A stretch of 64,000 nt of DNA from Allomyces macrogynus ATCC 38327 (Eukaryota; Blastocladiomycota; Blastocladiomycetes; Blastocladiales; Blastocladiaceae), in NCBI GenBank assembly GCA_000151295.1, contig GG745328.1, forward strand, positions 2,640,994 through 2,704,993. The letters are read 5' to 3'. The notes under the pieces were generated by a model. That model saw only the letters and a list, made by a program, of their open reading frames with translations, was not told the origin of the DNA and ran no database searches. Below are positions 30,463-41,444 of the stretch, one piece after another. A program made the position numbers and the translations under genes. Numbering within the stretch: position 1 is the first letter of the stretch; every line of letters begins with the position of its first letter.

Positions 30463-33400
30463 ATGAACATTGCCAAGCCGGTGGGCCGGCAGCTCACCAA
30501 TGTCGCGTTCGAGTTTTACCGGCCCGAGGACATTCGCGCCGTCTCGGTCAAGGCCATCACGAACCCCAACATGTTCGATGCCTTTGGCCACCCGAATCGC
30601 GGCGGTCTCTACGACCCGGCGCTCGGTCCCTTTGAAAAGGGCACCTAGTAAGTAATCGTTACGACGAGGATCAGAATGGCGATGCGCGATGGGACGCTGA
30701 CCGCGCGATTCCTGAATCTTTAGCTGTGGGACTTGCTCGCTGAGCTCGTTCGACTGCCCCGGTCATTTCGGCCACATCGACCTGCCGCTGCCCGTCTACA
30801 ACACGACGTTGTTCCCGCAAATGTTCCAGTACCTCAAGGCCACGTGCTTCTTCTGCTTCCGGCTGCGGCTCAGCAAGGTGCAGCTCTACATGACCAAGGC
30901 CAAGTTGCTACTCTTGCACCGCGGGCTCGTCATTGAATCGATCAACCTCGAAGACGCCGTGAACCGGTCGATTTTCGAAGAGGTCATGGGTTACCGCCCG
31001 GACGCGCACGCCAACGTGCCGTCCTACCTCGCGCGCGCTGCCGCCGCCGACGACGACGGCGACGAGGCCATGGAGGACAACCGGCCCGAGGAGGAGCTCG
31101 AGGAGGACGACGAGGACGGTACCGCTGCCGGGTCCGGCAAGAAGGTGCCCAAGCTCGCGCCCGAGACGGTGATCGACCGGATCGACCAGTACGTGCGCGG
31201 CAGTATTGCCATGGGCGGGGCGGCCTCGGCGCACTTGAACGCCAAGGACAAGGTGACCATGGTCACCAAGTACCGCCGCGAGATCGTCACCGACTTGGCG
31301 CGCCGTCTGTCCGCGGTTCCGAAGTGCTCGCACTGTGGCGCACACGCCATGCCGCTGCGCCGCGATGGCCACGTCAAGATTTTCCGCACTCCTTACACGC
31401 GCAAGATTCAGGTCGCGATGAGCGCCAAGGGGCTCGCGTTCACTGACGCGGATGTGTTTATCAAGCGCGACGCGCTCAAAGCGCAGGCGACGCCGTTGAC
31501 GGCGCCGGAAATGCTCAAGCTGGCTGCGAAGATCAAGGGCAGTGCCCCGGCCGCGCCCGCGGCGAATGGCGGCGAGGACTGGGAGAACGAGTCGGCGTCG
31601 TCATCGTCTTCTGACTCGAGCTCGGACTCGTCGTCATCGTCGGAGAGCGAGGACGAGGATGCCATGGAGGTTGATGGCGATGAGGTGACGGCCGATGCGC
31701 GCAAGAAGCGCCGCAACGACGCGACGCCCGCCAAGAAGAACACGCACGAGTACATGAACCCGACGCTCGTCAAGACGATTCTCGAGCTGCTGTGGATCAA
31801 CGATGCGCCGTTCCTCGACCTCGTCTTCCACTCGACCTTTTACGACGTGCCGCTCGTCCTCAACGAGGTCGAGCTCGCGGCCTACCAGGCCAAGTCGTCG
31901 CCCAACATGTTCTTCTTTGACGTGGTTGCCGTCCCGCCGACCAAGTTCCGGCCAGCATCCAAGATGGGCGACATGGTCTTTGACCACGCACAGAACACGG
32001 CGCTGACCGAAGTGCTCAAGGCGTGCGACCGCATTCGCGACTCGCTCAAGCTCGCCAACGGCACCCCCGACGGGCAACGTCGGTCGCAGCTACTCTACCA
32101 GGTGAACGACTCGTGGCTCGCGGTGCAGAACCACGTCAACTCGTTCCTCGACTCGACCAAGAACCCGACCATGTCCAAGTCTGGCAAGCAGCCGCCGCCC
32201 GGTATTCGCCAGCTGCTCGAAAAGAAGGAGGGTCTGTTCCGCAAGCACATGATGGGCAAGCGTGTCAACTACGCGGCGCGGTCGGTCATTTCGCCGGACC
32301 CGTGGATCGAGACCTCGGAAATCGGGATTCCGCCCGTGTTTGCGACCAAGCTCACCTACCCGGAACCCGTTACGGGGCACAACGTCAAGGAACTCATGGC
32401 CAGTGTCATCAACGGTCCCGACGTGTGGCCGGGCGCGACGCACATTCAGCTCGAGGACGCCCAGATGCAGTCGCTTGCCGACCTGTCGGTCGAGCAGCGT
32501 GCGGCACTCGCTGCGCAGTTGCTGACGCCGCAGCAGACGCTGTCGAGCACGCAGCCGAGCTACGCGATCCACACCAACAAGAAGGTCTACCGGCCACTTG
32601 CGCAATGGTGACAATCTGCTGCTCAACCGGCAGCCGACGCTGCACAAGCCGTTTCTATGGCACACAAGGCGCGCGTCTTGCCGGGCGAAAAGACGATTCG
32701 CCTGCACTACGCCAACTGCAACACCTACAATGCCGATTTCGACGGCGACGAAATGAACGTGCATTTCCCGCAGAACGAAGTCGCGCGCGCCGAGGCCTAC
32801 CTGATTGCCAACACCGACAACCAGTACCTCGTCCCGACCGACGGGTCGCCGCTGCGTGGTCTGATTCAGGACCATGTCGTCACGGGCGTGCGTATGTGCG
32901 CGCGCGACACGTTCTTGACGCGCGACGAGGTCCAGCAGTTGCTGGTCGGGTCGCTGCCGCAGGCAACGCTGCGCAAGGGGCCGATTCGAATGCTGCCGCC
33001 GGCCGTCATGAAGCCGCGCAAGCTCTGGACGGGCAAGCAGGTCATTTCCATCTTGTTGCACAACATGTGCTACGGGCTCGCGCCGCTCAACTTGACGTCC
33101 AAGGCGCGTGTTGGCGCCAAGTACTGGGGTCCGCAGGGCGCCGACGAGGCGCAGGTCATTTTCTGCAACGGCGAGCTCATGACGGGTGTGCTCGACAAGT
33201 CGCAGTTTGGTGCCTCGGCGTACGGTCTGGTGCACTCGGTCTACGAGCTCTACGGGGCGGAAATGGCCGGTCACTTGCTGGGTTCGCTGTCGCGTCTCTT
33301 CTCTACGCACATTCAAATGGTCGCGTTCTCGTGCCGAATGGACGATCTGCTGCTCACCAAGCAGGGCGACAAGTGGCGCCGCGACTTGATCAACGGCGGG

Positions 33401-35815
33401 CAGTCGTTTGGGCACGAGGTGGCCATGGAGTACACCAAGTCGACCAACGAGACGCAGCTCAAGCAGCAGCTCGAAGAGGTCTTGCGCGAGGACGAGAAGC
33501 TGGCCGGGCTCGATGCCGCCATGAAGGGCAAGATGAACGGGCTCACGTCGTCGATCATCTCCAAGTGTTTGCCCGATGGTCTCGTCAAGTTGTTCCCGGC
33601 CAACGGCATGCAGCTCATGACCGTGTCGGGTGCCAAGGGGTCGAACGTGAACGTGTCGCAAATCTCGTGCTGTCTCGGGCAGCAGGAACTCGAGGGCCGT
33701 CGTGTGCCCATCATGGTCTCGGGGAAGTCGCTTCCGTCGTTTGTGCCGTTCGACACATCGGCGCGTGCCGGTGGGTTCATTTCGGGTCGTTTCTTGACGG
33801 GGATTAAGCCGCAAGAGTACTACTTCCATTGCATGGCCGGGCGTGAAGGTCTGATCGACACGGCCGTCAAGACGTCGCGTTCGGGTTACCTGCAGCGCTG
33901 CTTAATGAAGCATCTCGAGGGCGCGCGCGTGCACTACGACGCGACGGTCCGCGACTCGGACGGGTCGATCTTGCAGTTCTTCTATGGCGAGGACGGGCTC
34001 GACGTGACCAAGCAAAAGCATCTGCGCCAGTTCCGGTTCTGCGCCGAGAACATTGACGCCCTGCTCGCACGGTACAAGCCGGACGAGCTCGCCAACAAGA
34101 TTGACGAGGAGCTGGCGACCAAGACGGCCAAGAAGATCAAGAAGCACGGTTACTCGGACACGACGCTGTCGAAGCTCTCGCCCTACCGGTACCTCGGCAG
34201 CACGTCGGAGACGTTTGCCGATGCGCTCGACAAGTACACCGAGTCGAACCCGGACAAGGTGCTCTACAAGAAGCACAAGACCGACTTTGACAATGCAACC
34301 AGGATCAAGACTTTCCAGTTGCTCATGAAGCTCAAGTACCTCAAGTCGCTCGTCGATCCGGGCGAGGCCGTCGGTGTATTGGCCGCGCAGTCGATTGGCG
34401 AGCCGTCCACGCAAATGACGCTCAACACGTTCCATTTCGCCGGTTTCGGTGCCAAGAACGTGACGCTCGGTATCCCGCGTTTGCGTGAAATTGTCATGAC
34501 GGCCTCGGCCAGTATCAAGACGCCGGCCATGACGCTGACGTTGCAGCCGGGCATGACCGACGCGCAGCGCGACTTGTTCTGCAAACAGCGGTCGCGGCTG
34601 ACCTTGGCCGCGATCGCGCAGCGCGTCACGGTCCGCGAGCGGCTCACGCGCGAGAGCTTGAGGCGCGTGCGCAAGTACAAGATCCGCATCGACTTGTTTG
34701 ACGAGGCCGATTACCGCGCGCTCTACCATATCTCGTCGCGCGACGTGCGCAACGTGGTCGCGCAGCGGCTCGTCAAGCGGCTCGAGCTCGCGATTCTCAA
34801 GGACCTCAAGAAGGCCAACAAGCGCGAGGAGGTGGGCGAGGAGGAACTCATTACGATGCAGGCCGACAAGTCGTTTGCGTCGCAGTTTGCGCGCGGTAGT
34901 GGCGACGACGACGACGAGGATGGTGCGTCCAAGGGCGCGCGCAAGGCGTCGAACGACGACGACTCGGACGACGAGGGCGACGCGACCGCGGCCAAGTACT
35001 CGTCGCGCCGCAAGGAGTTTGCGTCGTACGAGGAGGATGATGAGGACGCGGAGATCCGCAAGGCGCTTGCGTCGGACGACGACAACGACAGCAGTAGCAG
35101 TGACGACGAGTCGACGTCGGGCAACCGCGGCGGCGACGACGACGACGACGACGAGGACCAAGTCAAGGCGGGGTCGTCGTTTGTCACGGGCTACTCGTTT
35201 GACACGCAGTCGGGCGCCTGGTGCGAGCTCGAGCTCACGCTGCCCGGCGAGTGGAAGAAGCTGCTCATGGTCCAGATTGTCGAGCAGGTCGTCAAGCAGA
35301 CAGTGCTGCACGAGATGACCGGCATCGACCGGTGCTACCCAGTCGTCAACGAGTCGGAGAACGACAAGGTCGCGCGCATTGGCACCGACGGTGTCAACCT
35401 GCGCGGCATGTGGGATCACGCCGACATGATCGACGTCAACTCGATCTACACCAACGATATTGCTCAGATCTTGGGAGTCTACGGTGTCGAGGCGGCGCGC
35501 GCGGCCATTATCAAGGAAATCGCAGGCGTCTTCGATGTCTACGGTATTTCCGTCGACAAGCGGCACTTGTCGCTGATTGCCGACTTCATGACGTTCGAGG
35601 GTGGTTACAAGCCCTTCAACCGTATCGGCATGAACAGCAACCCGTCGCCGTTCCTGCAAATGTCGTACGAGACGACGTGCAGTTTCTTGACGTCGGCAAC
35701 GCTCTACGGCGACCACGACGCTCTCGACTCGCCGTCGGCGCGCATTGTTGTCGGCAAGGTGGTCGAGGGCGGCACCGGTTCGTTTGATGTGCTGCAGCCG
35801 CTCATGGCGCACTAA
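30463..35815 (+). CDS. RPA190: RNA polymerase I largest subunit (A190), with two compensating frameshifts
   Basis: Exon 1 30463..30647, 76-nt intron with donor GTAAGT, exon 2 30724..35815; about 1758 codons (yeast 1664). Features in order: zinc-binding clamp YCGTCSLSSFDCPGHFGHID; HCGAHAMPLR; acidic insert near residue 370-410; MMGKRVNYAARSVISPDP; catalytic metal site NADFDGDEMN (~732); bridge-helix/trigger-loop region PGEAVGVLAAQSIGEPSTQM and FHFAGFGAKNVTLGIPRLRE. A second long acidic insert lies at ~1400-1490, before the conserved end (SNPSPFLQMSYETTCSFLTS). It transcribes rRNA in the nucleolus. Near 32592 one extra base shifts the frame into a TGA at 32609; near 32655 a missing base restores it. 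The conserved HLRNGDNLLLNRQPTLHKP lies in the shifted stretch, so the defect is a sequence error or a true double lesion. Confidence 0.93.
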
Positions 35816-36450
35816 AAACGACGGTGCGGGAGGTTGATTTTTGGATATTTTGTCTCGGTTAATTGCTTCGTTCGTGCCTTGTGGTTCTGCACTGGCCTTT
35901 TTGTTTTCGGTTTTCGTTTGTTTGGGTCGCGCGACGTGGAGTGCTGTTAATTTGCTTCATTTTTCCGATACAGATGGTCTCTCGATTTGTTGCTGGACTC
36001 CACTCAGCACGGGCGGGATGGTCATGGCTCACATTCTCGCCATCTCAATCGCCGTCAATGCGAGTCGATCAAAGGAGATCGTGATTGAGTTGTGCGAATC
36101 CAAACGAGTTAGCTGGTTGAGATGAGCTTGCCGGACTTCAAACCGTCACCCAACGCGAGGAACCCGCGGGTGGAGAAGGTTGGGAACGACGCCTGGAACG
36201 CATTCGTGTTCGTGGGCCTGGTTGATGAGCAATAAATGGTATGATTGCCGCGATGGCGCTGGTGCGTGGTGGGCGGCGGGTGCTGGCGCAAACACAAAGA
36301 TCACGCTCATTTTCTTTTATCACAACTCGACCTTTACACGACGACCTACTTGATCCCCTTCCCCCGCGCATCGCAAAATCACCTCACATCACCAATCGCA
36401 ACTCGACCGGGCACTTTCCGCAGACCCCTCCCGTCGCATCGCACTCCACC
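35816..36450. other. spacer after RPA190
   Basis: AT-richer spacer with an AATAAA at about 36231-36236 that could serve either flank. No gene recognised. Confidence 0.5.
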
Positions 36451-37284
36451 ATGCTGTCCAGCGCGACGCAGCAGACCCAAGATCCGCGTGCAACCTCGAA
36501 CACGACCATGCAGGCCGCCAACGCACCAAGTAACGCACCTCTGACCGGCAAGGGCAAGCGTCGCCGTGGCGAGACCGACGACTAAGACAATGCCGAGGAA
36601 ATGATGCAGATGCGCAAGTCGGTCCGGGTCATTGACGAGCACGACGCCAGCCCCGGGCAAGATCAGCAACAACAGCAGGCGCCGCCCTCCAAGTCGCAGC
36701 AGCAGAAATAGTCGCAGCCGCAAGCGACCGCGTCGAGTCTACCCGCCCCGACCTCCAGCACAGCGGCCCCCACCCCCGCGACTCCCACCCCCGCGCGGTC
36801 GCGGTTCGAGTGCCAAGTCCCGTGGTGCAATTTATCGATCAGCACGTGCGCGCCGACCACCAGCACCGGTGCGGCGTGCCCACGACGCACATGAGCCGCG
36901 CGTGCTGCGGCCGTCTTCCCGTCGGCGCATATGCTCGCGCACCTCGAAGAGGGCCACTCGGCGTTTTTCTGGGCGCGGTACCGCCGCGGCGACTCTGTCT
37001 TCCCGTGCCTGTCGTCGCAGTGCCGCGAATCGTTCCGGACGCGTGCGGCACGGATCGCACATACAGTCGCCGAGTACAAGTGGGACCTGGCGTGGGTGCA
37101 GGAGATCAGCGCGCGGGTCGCGTACGGGGTCGAGGCGCTCGCGCCGCCGGGGGTTGATGACGACGTGGATCAGATGGCGACGGATGCTGCGGTGCCCGGG
37201 GGTGCAAAGGACGACGACGAGGGCCAGGTTCGTCGTGACCCTCGTGAGCCCGTAACCGGTCGCGCGGCCCGCTTGGCTGCATAA
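36451..37284 (+). pseudogene. degenerate C2H2-like zinc-finger gene
   Basis: A reading starting MLSSATQQTQDPRATS continues through GKGKRRRGETDD, then TAA, DNAEEMMQMRKSVRVIDEHD, a Gln-rich stretch, TAG, Pro/Thr-rich sequence and FECQVPWC. From there two frame changes are needed to follow QFIDQHVRADHQHRCG and then HMLAHLEEGHSAFFWARYR, FPCLSSQCRESFRTRAARIA, HTVAEYKWD, ending at TAA 37282-37284. Cys/His spacing suggests two or three C2H2-type fingers, so a DNA-binding regulator is likely. Both stops are one C-to-T change from a Gln codon. Other genes here use TAA and TAG as true stops, so recoding is unlikely. Introns could explain part of this, but no donor/acceptor pair repairs all four breaks. 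Confidence 0.6.
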
Positions 37285-37563
37285 GGTCGTCGTCGAACCC
37301 GAGTCGGGGCTCGTTATCATGTCGAGGGAGGGACGGGACGAGAGTAATCCATTAGAACAGGCTAGCGGCCCCAAGCAATACCAGAAGACACGGATTGAAC
37401 GACATGTTTGATTGATGTTACGTTTGGGCCAGTCGTGACCAAAACCAAAAAACACAAAGACGAAAATTACAACACAGCGTACAGCCTTCCCAATTTTGCG
37501 TCGGCCCCCCTCGGCGGCGACTTCAGCCAACAAAAAGTGAACTCAAAACCCGACAACGAAAAT

Positions 37564-38602
37564 CTAAGCCTGCTTGCCGCCGGCGTGCGCCATGAGACGC
37601 TCGGTACGGTACGACTCGTAGAGGATGTTCTTGGTGCTCGCCAGCAGACCGGGCAGGGCAAAGTCGAAGATCAAGAACTTGAGGCGGTGCAGCTCGCAGT
37701 GTTCCGGGTCGTCGACGTTGACGGCACCCCACTTGTAGGCACGGCCGAGCACCTTCTTGCCGTCAATCTCGAGGTACTCGCTCGCGCCCTTCGGCTGGCC
37801 CGGCAACGGGAACTCGGCACCGATAACCGTGAGCGGCAGCGCGCCCTTGAGCTCGGCCATTTCGGCCACAAACTGCTCCTCCTCGTCGTCGTCGATGGTG
37901 CCGTCGCCGTCCATGTCAGCCGTGGCAAAGTCGAGCAGCGGCATCGTGTCGGCGAGCGTCTTGTAGAGCGCGGCCTTGATTGTCTCGAGCTGGCGGTTCG
38001 TAATACTGTCGGCGTGCGCGAGCAGGGGGATCACGTTGGCGCGGACCGAGAGCGTCTGAATCGCGGCCAAGTCGACCGGGTGGAACGGCACCATAGGCGG
38101 GAGGAGGTAGAGGACCGCATGCACCATCGTGTCGTGCGATTTGGCGTTACGCTTGACCTTGAGCTCCTCAATCAAAAACCGCTCAAACTGCGACTCAATG
38201 TAGCCCACGACCGTGGCCATCTCCGCCGACTGCGCGGCATCGCCCGTCGCCGACGCCGAGTAGGGGAGCCCAGGCGTATCGATGAGCGTCAGAGCCACAC
38301 GGAGACCGGGCGCCACATCCACATCGACCGGCTGATGCACCTTGATGCGCGTGTCGGCCGAGCCAATCGGCACGGGCGTTGCCTGCGTCGCGTCGACGAG
38401 CTTGCCGTTGAGCGCGAGCGACGCGAGCAGCGTGCGCAGAAACACCGACTTGCCAACGCCCTCACGGCCACAGACCTATGTATGGTTTGCAACCAACGGC
38501 CGCGTACAGTCAGGTGAGCATCTGAACAAACAACAGCACAGGGCAGAACAAACGAACCATGATGTTGAGCGGCGTCGCAACCTTGCGGCGGGGGCGGACC
38601 AT
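37564..38602 (-). CDS. septin (short, Cdc10-like)
   Basis: Exons complement(37564..38475, 38558..38602) give 318 residues. Exon 1 is MVRPRRKVATPLNIM; the 82-nt intron (donor GTTCGT, acceptor ATAG) falls just before the P-loop VCGREGVGKSVFLRTL. Other GTPase motifs are LIDTPGLPYS (G3) and the AHAD form of the septin AKAD motif (G4). The septin unique element is recognisable (KWGAVNVDDPEHCELHRLK). Septins polymerise into filaments at membranes and septa. No C-terminal coiled coil is present and the length matches yeast Cdc10 (322), so a Cdc10-like core subunit is inferred. Insert DMDGDGTIDDDEEEQFV is acidic and unusual for the family. Confidence 0.9.
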
Positions 38603-41444
38603 GATGATGGCGGGTTGGTGACGGTTGAGAACGGGTCAAGGGCAGCGGGCCGAGTACTCCGTGACGAGCTCGGCTTTGCAAAGCGCGGGTGTCCAGGGCA
38701 GTGGGCGGCCGTGGAGCTTCTAGGTACACGTCGTGGCGGGCGTGCAGTGACCGGCAGTCGGGGCGGTTTCGTTCAGTCGTTGTCGAAGGGGACGTCGGAG
38801 AGAAAGGACGGCTGGCGACGGACGGGCAGGCAGGAAAGGTGAACTTTGGGTGGCGGATGGCGGGATGGGAGAGCATCAAAGCAGCCGGGCGAAGAGCAGG
38901 CAGAAAACGGTGCGTGCTCGTGCGCCGCTCTCATCAGCCGGCCTCGTCGCGGGCGCAGGGAGCATGCCATCCTTGGCATTTGTGCAAGGATCATTGCAAC
39001 CGCCTGTCACTCTTCGCTCGCAACGATGCCACCCCTCCACAGCTGCCGCTCCAGATGTTTACCTGACCTCTTCATGCACGCGTGCGCGCAATGGCTCTGC
39101 TTGGTCTGCGCTCGCCTTTCGGGTGGCAAGGGACCAAGCTTTTGCCGAACTGGGGATCCGCCTCTGCCGCAGGGCGGCAGCGGTAAGGCCAGGGGTCCCT
39201 ATCCATCGCGCCAAAAACAACTTGCCCGCGCTCCTTACGCTCGCACTGCCGATGAAAGCCGCTCGCGAGAAGCGGGCCCCACATTGGCCAGTTGCTTCAT
39301 TCTGAGACCATTGTCCTGCGTGTATTTCCATCGCAGCCCTTTGTGATACGATCGTGACCAGTGCACCGAACGACGGCGCTTGTAACTGACGATTTACATA
39401 TATTAATTGATTTTCTGTATTCGTGCTTACATCTTCAGTCATGGTCGTATTCATGGAAGTGTAGCGGCGGGTGGAGAAGGCGGAGCTTGATGTTTGTGAA
39501 ATGTTTTGCAACCAAGTCGGTGAGGGGAGGATGGAGGGACATGGTGTCGAGATGCCAAAGCCGCTCTTGATGCTGGCTGGTACTTCGTCCACGCCAATCG
39601 CGACGCCTTTTCCTATTTTTCTGAACAAAAACGAATCCATCTCTACAAAACATTTTCTTCAATGGACCAAAAAGGTGAGGCCGATATCAGCAGCAAAGTG
39701 TATGGGCAATCGAGAAAAGGGATGGGGGGAAATGTGGCAAACTGAATCTTCCCAGTACGCGCGATACCTCGACCCCGACGGCTCCCGCGACGCTCTGCAA
39801 TCGTCCTCGGATTCGGCCAGCGACGGCTCGTGCGACCACGCTCCTGCCTACGACGACGGTCGCTCCGGCTCATGGCCGCGACGCTCTGCAATCGTCCTCG
39901 GATTCGGCCAGCGACGGCTCGTGCGACCACGCTCCTGCCTACGACGACGGTCGCTCCGGCTCATGGCCGTTGAACGAAGATGCGCGTGAGGCCGCCGGTT
40001 CGAATCCAACCATGATCATTGCCGGGCGCCGCCCCTCGACACTCGACGACCAGCACCTCCCCTATTTGTCACATTTACAAAACTGTACGCCACGCATCTT
40101 CCCAGGTTTATTATCCCAGTTCCCGAGCTGCCATTTACCAGCTTCCACCGACCTCCTGCGACCCTGACCTTGTCTCACCCGCTTCAATGGGGCGCCTTGT
40201 CACAAGTGCGCACCTCCCCTTATCACCACTCTCGACTCCAACTCTTTGCCCCAACCGTCTACGACGGTACCGACCCGCTCCACCTTTTGGGCGACCCAAT
40301 CGCTGCCAGCAACGCCAACAACGGCGCTGAGGTCGGTACATGCCTCGTTTTGCTCCTTGCTGGGGCCGGCGTGGCGGGCGGCTGCTCACGCGCACGATAC
40401 CATCGCACACACGCTCTGAAACAGACCGCGACGACGCCCTCTGACCCCTCCCTCGACCAAGTCGATTGCGGCCGCCGATCCCGATTATGATACTAAAGCC
40501 ATCTCTCACCTCCACTCGCTCCTTGCTCGGACGGCGCATCAGGATGCAAGCTGTGCGCGGGTGAAGTACTGTTGTACACGCGTCTGACAACGCGCTGAAA
40601 CGGTTTTTGGCTGCCACCGTCTCCGGCGCGCGCGACGACCACGACGAAGATGCTGCTCTTCTTTGCTTTTGTTGTGCCCCTTGAGCGACGGCAAGCGCGT
40701 CGCAGAGTGATTTCAAAAGACTGTGGGCGCACTGGTGGGTGCACATCGCGCCTGCCCTGCCCCACCGATAACGCGTTTCATTCCTGTCGCCAGATGCTTA
40801 TTGTGTCTCTCTTCGTTGTCCACCCGTTGGTTTGCGAATTGTTTGTCCATATCATTGGAGAGTCGAACTACAGCACCACCCTCTGTAGCCCACTGGCAGA
40901 GAATCGCCCGCTGACGCGTTCCGTCGGTGGCCTTCCTTCAAACCCATCTTTGTGTTCAACAGCACGGAGCATCGCCGAGTCAGACATGTGCAGTAAAATC
41001 AGTATCGCCAAACCCCCCTCCTTATATGCTCCGACCGCTACACCAGGAGAACAACAGCAAAATCGCGTCTTGCACTTTGCCTACTTTACTGGGGATCACT
41101 GACCACGGCTCTTGGCACGTTTTGATGCTCAACTACCGCGGCAAACTCAGCCTTCGCCAACAACGACGAACCGCCAAGACATCTCTCATGACAATCCATC
41201 GCGCTCGTGAGAAAAGAATTTGCGCACAACACGAGACCAAATTTGCGTATCAATTATAGTGATGCATTACTGATCAATAAGGCTACATGCTAATCTTGCA
41301 ACCAAAAAAGGGTGGAGGGAAATGGGAAGAGGGGGGAAAACGGCAGCCACCAATGCAAAGCGTGCTCAAAACGGGTTCAATGGACGGCACACCTTGCCTT
41401 GACATCGCACGACGCAACGCGCGCGGCCGAGAGCGGCGATGCTC
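38603..41444. other. gene-poor spacer
   Basis: About 2.8 kb between the septin start and the end of gene B. Open frames are short and show no family motif. It contains a perfect 91-bp tandem duplication (39787-39968). No transposon or RNA gene recognised. Confidence 0.55.
39787..39968. repeat. perfect 91-bp tandem duplication
   Basis: Two adjacent identical copies (39787-39877 and 39878-39968) beginning GCGACGCTCTGCAATCG. The unit length is not a multiple of three, so it would shift any coding frame. Confidence 0.9.

Noticed and set aside
32090..35812. Long antisense open frames over RPA190
   Set aside because: GC-rich third positions leave the antisense frame open; the sense strand is an unambiguous polymerase subunit.
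36451..36710. Reassigned TAA/TAG (Gln) code
   Set aside because: RNA polymerase I, TXNL1, septin and P4-ATPase genes end at TAA or TAG exactly where their families end, so these are normal stops.
39950..40020. GGTTCGAATCC resembling a tRNA T-loop near 39997
   Set aside because: The T-stem does not pair fully and no matching acceptor, D or anticodon arms are found upstream.
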